A stretch of 64,000 nucleotides of DNA from contig JAHCLO010000001.1 in the NCBI GenBank assembly GCA_026125285.1, positions 1-64,000 on the forward strand, written 5' to 3'. The position numbers and the translations under genes were made by a program. Under the pieces are notes generated by a model. It did not search any database. It was not told where the DNA came from and saw only the letters and a program-made list of their open reading frames with translations. Shown one piece after another: positions 57,606-64,000 of this stretch. The number at the start of each line of letters is the position of its first letter. The stretch's first letter is position 1. The DNA comes from Verrucomicrobiia bacterium (GTDB lineage: Bacteria; Verrucomicrobiota; Verrucomicrobiia; Limisphaerales; JADLHS01).

Positions 57606-59369
57606 TCAGGGAATTTGCACGCGGTAATAGCGCGTCTCATTCCCGCTCTGGGTGTCGGTTTTGCTGGTGGTGGCAGCCATGGCCGGGACGGGACTGCCGA
57701 GATTGGTCCACGCGCCGCCGGGCAATTGGGTGGTGTATTGCACTTGATAGGAGACGCCCGGCACGCTGTCCCAGGTCAACACCACATTGCCCGACGGCGA
57801 AACCTCCAAATCACGGATCCGCAAATCGGTAACGACCAGATTATCGAGGTTCAGAAAATTCGCGCTGCCCAGAGCGGAGTTGAACATGACCGCAATCGTG
57901 TTCGGGCCGGCGGGGAAATAATGGGAAACGCTGACGGTGTGGTAGCTCGACCAACTTCCCGTGTTCGCGAATGGTTGATTCGCGAATGTGTTCACGCCGT
58001 TGATGGCAATCACCCGGCTCGCGTTGCCGGCGCCCGCGGCATAGCGGAACGTCAGGGTCCGCCCGCCCGGGGTCGGGAAATTCACGTTGAAGCGGACCCA
58101 TTGATTGTTCCCGTTCCAGCCGGCGAGGTAGCCCCAGCCGGTGTAGCCCGGGTAGTTGGCTTCCAGGCCGATCCGATGCAACGTCGCGTTCTCCGCCTCG
58201 AATTGATTCTCCGGCAGGCCGGAGCCGGGGTAGTCTCCGAGTTGCTGCGCGAACAGGTTCAGTGCGGCGCAGGCGGCATTGTTCTGGCCCTGGTCGCCGG
58301 AAGATTGCGCGGGGCCGGCCCAGTTGACGGCGAACACGGTGTTGGCCGGGTCGCGCGCCAGGTTCCAAATCGCGTCCGCACTCGCCTTGAGCACGATGTA
58401 GTAAGCGGTGCGGGAAGGGTCCTTGCGAAACAGTCGCATCAAGTAACGATACGCCGGGCCTTTGAACTGGTGACAATCTCCGCCGCAGCCGGTGTTGCTG
58501 CCATCGTACAAAACACTGCCATACGCCGTCGGCACACATTGCTGATTCAACATGAAGCTGGCGAGCCGATGCGCGTTGATCAGATACGCGGAATCACCGG
58601 TCGCTTCATACAGCTCCACGCTGGCGCCAATCATCAGACCCTCGTTGTAGGTGAACTTCCACCACACTTTGGTGCCATCGGGGTTGATGTGGTCGCAGAC
58701 CTGGAAGGTGGAGTGGTTCACCATGTTGTTCCACCAGAACGAATACACCTGTTGCGCGAAACTGAGATACGCGGCATTGGTTGTGCGCTGGTACAGTTTG
58801 GCCCCGGCGAGCGCGGCGCCCGCGTTGGCGGCCGTGGCTTTCTGGGTGCGCGTCTTGTCCCACCACAGGCCGCCCGGCACCGGGCCGCAACAAGTGGTGT
58901 CCCAGCCCGTCTGTACATCCGCATACAACGCCAGCGCCTGATTCAGATAGACCATGTTCGTCGTCAGGTCGTAGGCGCGGATCAACGCCAGCGTCATCCA
59001 GCACTCGTCATCGTAGTAATTGTTCGTCCAGCCGCGCGCGTTCTGGCCCAGATAGAAACTCTCGATCAGTCCGGCGTATTGCGCGCCGCCGGTGCGTTCG
59101 ACGCCGTCCAGGAGCGCATCCCAGCCGTTGGCGTAGGTCCAATAACCCGTGAGCGACCCGTCGCTGGGAAATTTATCCCGGAGATACTGCTGGCCGCCGT
59201 TCCAGAACTTGAGCAGGAAACTCTGCAGTGCCTGATCGGCACGGGTGTGGTAAGTGGCGGCGGTTTGCGCGGGGCTGGTCAGCGGCAGGCGCATGGTGAG
59301 AAGGATCAATATCACCAGGAAGCCCAACAGGTGGAGGACTCCGTGCTTGCGAACTGGAATTGTACTCAT
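57606..59369 (-). CDS. GH76 alpha-1,6-mannanase-like enzyme with a carbohydrate-binding module
   Basis: 587 residues. Signal peptide (HLLGFLVILILLTMRLPL). The catalytic part (about 38-400) has the GH76 double Asp in NYYDDECW (Asp120/121), WDALLDGVERTGG, WWDKTRTQKATAANAGAALAGAKLY and WKFTYNEGLMIGAS. A CBM6/35-like domain (about 425-520; FEAENATLHRIGLEANYPGYTG) follows, then an 80-residue C-terminal module with LTWDSVPGVSYQVQY. It should cut alpha-1,6-mannan outside the cell. ATG at 59369 is chosen because the signal peptide begins there. Confidence 0.88.
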   Translation of the reverse strand: MSTIPVRKHGVLHLLGFLVILILLTMRLPLTSPAQTAATYHTRADQALQSFLLKFWNGGQQYLRDKFPSDGSLTGYWTYANGWDALLDGVERTGGAQYAGLIESFYLGQNARGWTNNYYDDECWMTLALIRAYDLTTNMVYLNQALALYADVQTGWDTTCCGPVPGGLWWDKTRTQKATAANAGAALAGAKLYQRTTNAAYLSFAQQVYSFWWNNMVNHSTFQVCDHINPDGTKVWWKFTYNEGLMIGASVELYEATGDSAYLINAHRLASFMLNQQCVPTAYGSVLYDGSNTGCGGDCHQFKGPAYRYLMRLFRKDPSRTAYYIVLKASADAIWNLARDPANTVFAVNWAGPAQSSGDQGQNNAACAALNLFAQQLGDYPGSGLPENQFEAENATLHRIGLEANYPGYTGWGYLAGWNGNNQWVRFNVNFPTPGGRTLTFRYAAGAGNASRVIAINGVNTFANQPFANTGSWSSYHTVSVSHYFPAGPNTIAVMFNSALGSANFLNLDNLVVTDLRIRDLEVSPSGNVVLTWDSVPGVSYQVQYTTQLPGGAWTNLGSPVPAMAATTSKTDTQSGNETRYYRVQIP

Positions 59370-59654
59370 AGCGAATCTGACTGAAGCAGGATCGTTAGTC
59401 TGGCATGGCCAGACGACCTTACCCGCCGTCCCTACTGCAATCATTCGGTTTGGACATTTTGAACCTTTCGCATCGAAGGCAAACGGCATGAACCGCCTTC
59501 GCGGTCAGCCAGTTTAGCCGATCCAGTGGCCGCACGCGAGTGGGAACTTTCGGCCCATTTAGAACTTCTGCGGCTCCGGCCAAACTTTCCGAAGATTTTC
59601 TGTAACACCCCGCAAATTCTCCTTCTGAGGCGGGATGTAAACACATAAGAATAT
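59370..59654. other. Divergent intergenic region before the kinase gene
   Basis: 285 bp between divergent genes; no gene seen. A short stretch just before the kinase ATG (GGCGGGATGTAAAC, then AAGAATAT) may hold its promoter. Confidence 0.35.
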
Positions 59655-62600
59655 ATGAGCACCAACTTGAAAACCGACAAACCATGCCCCAACTGCGGCA
59701 AACCGCTGCCGGCGGGCGCGCTGGCGGGCCTTTGTCCGGCCTGTCTCCTCGCCCAAGGCACGGCTACCGACGCCGGTGAACCCGGCGGCGCCAAGCCCTT
59801 CCAACCACCGCCCCTGGAGGAGGTGGCGAGATTGTTTCCGCAACTTGAGATTCTCAGCCTGCTTGGCGCGGGTGGGATGGGTGCGGTTTACAAAGCCCGA
59901 CAACCGGCGTTGGATCGGTTCGTGGCCCTCAAGATTCTGCCGGCCACGAGCAGCGGCGGGGTGAGTTTCGCCGAGCGGTTCAATCGCGAGGCCCGGGCAC
60001 TGGCCCGGTTGAGTCATCCCAGCATCGTGGCGGTTCACGAATTCGGGCAGGCCGGCGCGCTGCACTACTTCATCATGGAATTCGTGGATGGCGCGAACCT
60101 CCGGCAACTCGAACAAGCCGGACGGCTCTCGCCCCGCGAGGCGCTTCAGATCATTCCGCAAATCTGCGACGCGCTGCAGTACGCGCACGACGAGGGGGTG
60201 GTGCATCGCGACATCAAACCGGAGAACGTGCTCGTGGACCGCAAAGGCCGCGTGAAGATAGCCGACTTCGGGCTTGCGAAAATTCTCGGCTACGATCCAG
60301 ATGCCGCGCGGTTGACGGCGGAAGGTCAGGTCATGGGCACGCCGCATTATATGGCGCCGGAGCAGATGGAGCGTCCGTTGTCAGTGGATCATCGCGCGGA
60401 CATCTATTCACTGGGGGTGGTTTTCTACGAGATGCTCACCGGCGACCTGCCGTTGGGCAAATTCTCACCGCCCTCGCGCAAGGTGCAGGTGGATGTGCGC
60501 TTTGACGAAATCGTGCTCCGGGCGCTGGAGAACGATCCCGAGCGACGCTATCAACACGCCAGCGAGGTCAAGACACAGGTGGAAACCATCGCTGGCTCAC
60601 CCGCCGTGGCGAGTCCTGCCCCCTCACCCGCACCGCCGCGAACGGGTCGCCGCTATTTGCATTGGGCGGGCTTCCCCGTGGTCGTGGAGTACGATGGCGA
60701 GCGCGAAGTGAGTTGGAACGGAACGCTCAGCGCCGTGGTCGCAGCGTTTCTTTTTGTGTTCATCGGTTTCGTCATTGTGCGCTTTGTGACTGGTTCGTCG
60801 AATCATCCCGGCACGCTGCCCATCTGCCTGATGATGGCGGTGTTTGCGGTTCTGGCGGGGGTGCGCCGCACCTTGAATCAACCGCCGGAGAGCGAATTGG
60901 CACGCGCGCCCGGGGGTACACTGATTCTTCAACCAAAACGCCGCTGGAACCGGCAATACCTCGTCTTCGTAGGTATTACCGCGTTCGTGGTGGGCTGGAG
61001 TCTCTTCACCATCCACTGGCTGGGACCGCAACTCAGGAAGTGGACGGGCAACCCGGTCAAGGTCGCACAGGTGGCTACACGCGATCCACAATCCAGCGCA
61101 CTGATCGCAGAGTTTCCCGGTGGTGGCACGGTGGAGCTGCTCGCCGTTGCGGAACGTAACGGCGCTCCCAATCAATGGTGGCGACCAGACGGCACACTGG
61201 AAACGAACGCTGTTTATGAACTGCCAAACCCTGCTGAGAACTTCAACAAGGGCCGGGTATCGAAAGACCTGTTGTTCCGGGTGGCCGACCTGCCGGACGG
61301 GGCGGACGGCCCGTTTTTTGAAGCCGATCCTGAGTCTGGTTGTGGTTACGCGGGCCAGGTTTATCAGGATGGCAAAATCCTGCCCAACGTGTTGCAGGCA
61401 CGCTTCACCTGGCTGCCGGCCACCCGCAAAGCCAACGTTCGCGCCGGTGTGGCCCTGGTGCCTTGGCGAACCGTGAGTACTTACGACGTGGCCCGGAAAA
61501 GCTCGACGCACACCACGCAGCGTGGTGATCCACGCTGGGGCGTGATCATGCACTCGACTGCCGACGGCAAGGAAGGGGCGCAGATAACAATGATTCTTGG
61601 ACGCGAACACCGGGATTGGCGCACCCGGGTCATCGCGGTGGACACCAATACGCAGGTGCATGTTTATCGAAGCGCCTCCGGCACACCCAGCGAAGGCACC
61701 GCCACCTGGACCTACAACTTCCCCGGTCTGCCGCTGGCCGCAGTGAAGGAGTTCCGTGTGGAGGTTCGACCCGTACATTGGATCGAGTTCCGCAACGTGG
61801 CCCTGCAACCCCGGTCGCCGCTGCCGCCGCCACAAAAGCCGCGCTTCAGCGAGGTGATGGAGCACACGTTTGACGAGTTGATTGACTTTGACACGGGTCG
61901 CATTGCGGAATTCCCGCCAGGTCAGCCGGGCCGGCCTCCGTTTGCTGGCATTGGCGAGAATGTCCTGTGGGCGCAGAAAGCGGGACTTGATGCCGCCGCC
62001 GGCACCGGCGAGTTGCATGCGCTCGACTTGACTGTCGTGGAACTGACCAACTCGGATTGGGACACACTTACTCCCAACCAACTCTGGCAGCGGCTCTATC
62101 TGGGTCAGTACCGGCCCAGCACCTTAAAGCTCCGCGAGAACGGCCAATTGCCCGCCACGTTTGGCTTCCGTACCCGCGAGGGCGGCACGGGGCTTCTGCA
62201 ACTCGTTACCTTTGACCCGGAGGGCCCTGGCGCAACTGTTCGGTTCAAGCGAATTCTCCGTGCTGGCGACAAGATGCCGCTGCAAGCCAAGCTGGATCCT
62301 CAAACTGGCGACCTCGTCGCGAAGCTGGCTAACGGTGGGTCTGTGGCGTTCGTGGCGATCAAGTCCGCACATGACGTGTCCGACGGTTGGCGGCGAGCGG
62401 ATGGTGCGAGAGCCATCGGCATCAATTGCTCCGTGGATTACCCGCAACGGCTCAGCGCAGTTGAAGCGCAGTTGTTTGACCTGCTCTTTCGGCTGGAGAA
62501 GTTGCCGGAGCCTACGATGACACCCGTATTCGAGTTTGCGGGCGCGATCAGGAGTTCAACCGGAGATAAAGAGACCATTCGCGGCCGTGCGAATGATGAT

Positions 62601-63047
62601 CTTTTGCCCGTGCAAGTAGTCTGGCCTAACTCGAAAAGATCTGCTTCGGCGCGCGTGGGCATCCCGCGCGCCGGGTGGCACACCATTCGGAGCATCGAAC
62701 CCATCTCCCGTGGTTTCACCAAGACCCGCATTGGCGATGATCCGAAATGGGAGATCGAGATGCATGCAGCCGGAGTGGGCACCAAGGGTGCACAGATTAC
62801 GGTTGTGTACACCACGAACTATCCGGGCTGGAATCTGCGCGTCCTCGCCTCGCGTTCGCGCCTACCCGATGTTACGGGCATCCTGGATGCCGCTGTCACC
62901 AATGGCCCGGCAGCCACCAAAACCTATGTCTTTCCCGGGCTCCTGCTCAAGGACGTGCAAAACTTCCAGGTGCAGGCCCAACCGCTCGAGTGGGTGGAAT
63001 TTCGGAATCTGAAACTGGCACGGGCAACCGAACCCATGCATCCATGA
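59655..63047 (+). CDS. Membrane Ser/Thr protein kinase with duplicated C-terminal module
   Basis: 1130 residues. A zinc-ribbon-like start (CPNCGK...GLCPACLL, Cys11/14/27/30) leads to a Hanks-type kinase (about 62-320): GAGGMGAVY, Lys93 in VALKIL, HRDIKPEN (Asp186), DFG, and GTPHYMAPEQ. Two or three transmembrane helices follow (about 355-440). The outer half holds two related modules (about 470-735 and 860-1125), each with GG(T/S)V...A, W(R)RxDG, GDPxWxxxMH, EGAQIT and FPGLxLxxVxxFxV...WxEFRNxxL. It likely senses something outside and signals by phosphorylation; the next gene, a sigma-like factor, overlaps by 4 bp. Confidence 0.9.
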   Translation: MSTNLKTDKPCPNCGKPLPAGALAGLCPACLLAQGTATDAGEPGGAKPFQPPPLEEVARLFPQLEILSLLGAGGMGAVYKARQPALDRFVALKILPATSSGGVSFAERFNREARALARLSHPSIVAVHEFGQAGALHYFIMEFVDGANLRQLEQAGRLSPREALQIIPQICDALQYAHDEGVVHRDIKPENVLVDRKGRVKIADFGLAKILGYDPDAARLTAEGQVMGTPHYMAPEQMERPLSVDHRADIYSLGVVFYEMLTGDLPLGKFSPPSRKVQVDVRFDEIVLRALENDPERRYQHASEVKTQVETIAGSPAVASPAPSPAPPRTGRRYLHWAGFPVVVEYDGEREVSWNGTLSAVVAAFLFVFIGFVIVRFVTGSSNHPGTLPICLMMAVFAVLAGVRRTLNQPPESELARAPGGTLILQPKRRWNRQYLVFVGITAFVVGWSLFTIHWLGPQLRKWTGNPVKVAQVATRDPQSSALIAEFPGGGTVELLAVAERNGAPNQWWRPDGTLETNAVYELPNPAENFNKGRVSKDLLFRVADLPDGADGPFFEADPESGCGYAGQVYQDGKILPNVLQARFTWLPATRKANVRAGVALVPWRTVSTYDVARKSSTHTTQRGDPRWGVIMHSTADGKEGAQITMILGREHRDWRTRVIAVDTNTQVHVYRSASGTPSEGTATWTYNFPGLPLAAVKEFRVEVRPVHWIEFRNVALQPRSPLPPPQKPRFSEVMEHTFDELIDFDTGRIAEFPPGQPGRPPFAGIGENVLWAQKAGLDAAAGTGELHALDLTVVELTNSDWDTLTPNQLWQRLYLGQYRPSTLKLRENGQLPATFGFRTREGGTGLLQLVTFDPEGPGATVRFKRILRAGDKMPLQAKLDPQTGDLVAKLANGGSVAFVAIKSAHDVSDGWRRADGARAIGINCSVDYPQRLSAVEAQLFDLLFRLEKLPEPTMTPVFEFAGAIRSSTGDKETIRGRANDDLLPVQVVWPNSKRSASARVGIPRAGWHTIRSIEPISRGFTKTRIGDDPKWEIEMHAAGVGTKGAQITVVYTTNYPGWNLRVLASRSRLPDVTGILDAAVTNGPAATKTYVFPGLLLKDVQNFQVQAQPLEWVEFRNLKLARATEPMHP

Positions 63048-63799
63048 CTGGAAACGACTCCACATCTCTGGATTCCCCTGCTGCGCGAGGCGACATTTTC
63101 GTCACCACGCGCTGGACGGTGGTGCTCTCCGCCGGGCGCAAATCTTCTCCGCAATCGGATCGTGCGCTCGGTGAACTATGTCAAACCTATTGGTATCCGC
63201 TCTACGCTTACGTGCGGCACCGAGGGCACTCAAGGGAGGACGCGGAAGACCTCACGCAAGCGTTTTTCGCCCGCTTCCTGGAGAAGAACTATCTCGAGGG
63301 TCTGAGCGCCGAGCGCGGGAAGTTTCGCGCGTTCCTGCTCGCGTCGTTGAAACACTTTCTGGCCAACGAATGGGACCGCTCGCAGGCCCGGAAACGCGGT
63401 GGCGGCGCGCTTCATCTCTCGCTTGACTGGCAGAGCGCGGATGAGCGTTATCATCTCGATCCCCCTGACCCCACCAGCCCGGATCGCCTGTACGACCGAG
63501 ACTGGGCCCTCGCGTTGTTGGAAAGGGTGATCGCCCGGTTGCAGAAGGAATGTGCCGCTGCCGGCAAAGCCGAATTGTTTGAGCGGACAAAGGATTTTCT
63601 CACAGTCGGTGAAGCCGCAATTCCTTACGCTCAAGCGGCGGAGCGACTCAATCTGAATGAAGGCGCGGTGCGCGTGGCGGTGCATCGGTTGCGCAAGCGT
63701 TACCGCGAACTGCTGCGGGATGAAATCGCCCAAACCCTGAGCGACCCCGCGCAAGTAAAGGAGGAACTGCGTTCGCTACAGGCTGCGCTCGCGTCCTGA
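63044..63799 (+). CDS. ECF-like RNA polymerase sigma factor
   Basis: 251 residues, ATGA overlap with the kinase stop. Sigma region 2 is read in YWYPLYAYVRHRGHSREDAEDLTQAFFARFLE and region 4 in IPYAQAAERLNLNEGAVRVAVHRLRKRYRELLRDEI. Between them is an extended linker. These planctomycete/verrucomicrobial ECF-like factors are often encoded beside Ser/Thr kinases; usually the sigma gene comes first, here it comes second. Likely works downstream of the kinase; targets unknown. Confidence 0.85.
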   Translation: MTGNDSTSLDSPAARGDIFVTTRWTVVLSAGRKSSPQSDRALGELCQTYWYPLYAYVRHRGHSREDAEDLTQAFFARFLEKNYLEGLSAERGKFRAFLLASLKHFLANEWDRSQARKRGGGALHLSLDWQSADERYHLDPPDPTSPDRLYDRDWALALLERVIARLQKECAAAGKAELFERTKDFLTVGEAAIPYAQAAERLNLNEGAVRVAVHRLRKRYRELLRDEIAQTLSDPAQVKEELRSLQAALAS

Positions 63800-63809
63800 A
63801 CTGACGGCG

Positions 63810-64000
63810 CTACCTTGGGCGGCCCGCTCCGCCGGAGTTGGAGGTCCGACTTTTGCGCAAGGCTTTCTCCACCCGGGTCAGGCGCTCCTTGATTTCCTCC
63901 AGTTCGTGATAGAGCGCGGTGGCCACTTCCTCCGCTTTGAGCGGCGCCTCGACCTCGAGTTTGCCCACAAGATCCTCCACCCGTATGTTCGAGAGTTTCC
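63810..64000 (-). CDS. C-terminal end of a coiled-coil protein (5' end outside window)
   Basis: The minus strand is open from the right edge to TAG at 63810, about 63 codons (KLSNIRVEDLVGKLEVE, then LYHELEEIKERLTRVEKALRK, then a Gly/Ser/Pro tail). Heptad-like spacing of Leu, Ile and Val suggests a coiled coil. No family recognised. Converges with the sigma-like gene, 10 bp between the stops. Confidence 0.6.
   Translation of the reverse strand, partial: KLSNIRVEDLVGKLEVEAPLKAEEVATALYHELEEIKERLTRVEKALRKSRTSNSGGAGRPR

Noticed and set aside
1..64000. CRISPR arrays, rRNA and tRNA genes
   Set aside because: No regularly spaced direct repeats of CRISPR type, no rRNA-like stretch, and no convincing cloverleaf with a T-loop was seen by eye; a covariance search would settle this.
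1..64000. Transposase, integrase or phage genes
   Set aside because: None of the open frames shows DDE, tyrosine or serine recombinase motifs; the repeats appear non-autonomous.

Overview
The window looks like chromosomal DNA of a Verrucomicrobiota bacterium, probably Limisphaerales/Pedosphaera-like. The signs are GC-rich coding sequence, a prepilin-like protein with an H-x9-DG motif, DUF4412, DUF4832, ThuA and sulfatase proteins, a zinc-ribbon/Ser-Thr kinase paired with a sigma-like factor, and many short palindromic intergenic repeats. This is inference from gene content; no rRNA or tRNA gene was seen to confirm it.

Layout. 0-11 kb: ordinary housekeeping and secreted proteins (pseudopilin fragment, hydrolase, DnaJ-like chaperone, rhomboid protease, SAM hydrolase, SDR, TIM-barrel lipoprotein, a large LamG/phosphatase protein). 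11-26 kb: the most coherent system in the window. phoB-phoR lies near a minus-strand gene set: DUF3450 protein, TtpC-like ExbB, ExbB, ExbD, TonB, TPR protein, TonB-dependent receptor, beta-helix secreted protein, then a single-domain response regulator beyond a strong terminator. Four sites, upstream of phoB, of the DUF3450 gene, of the beta-helix gene and of the response regulator, each carry 7-bp YTGNCAC-like half-sites repeated every 11 bp, the geometry of PhoB (Pho) boxes. I infer a phosphate-starvation-controlled, TonB2/TtpC-type outer-membrane uptake system; a secreted phosphatase gene diverges from phoB.

26-30 kb: a DUF4832 protein and a DsbD-type thiol reductase. 30.4-37.7 kb: an accessory run of about 18 small genes, all on the plus strand, with intact and broken toxin-antitoxin genes, small membrane proteins, lipoproteins, a TatA-like protein, and four near-identical copies of a promoter segment placed just ahead of start codons.

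37.8-55.7 kb: mixed core genes: ThuA, cytidylate-kinase-like/BON fusion, redoxin, CDP-alcohol phosphatidyltransferase, P1B-type ATPase with a small metal-binding protein, GTP-dependent PEP carboxykinase, a Cys-repeat secreted protein, M28 peptidase, a tandem retropepsin-like protein, DUF4412, sulfatase, GNAT, and alaS. alaS carries a 61-bp palindromic repeat inserted in frame. 56-64 kb: three small plus-strand genes separated by repeat-like spacers, a GH76 mannanase-like enzyme, a large kinase with a duplicated C-terminal module, a sigma-like factor overlapping it, and the end of a coiled-coil gene at the right edge.
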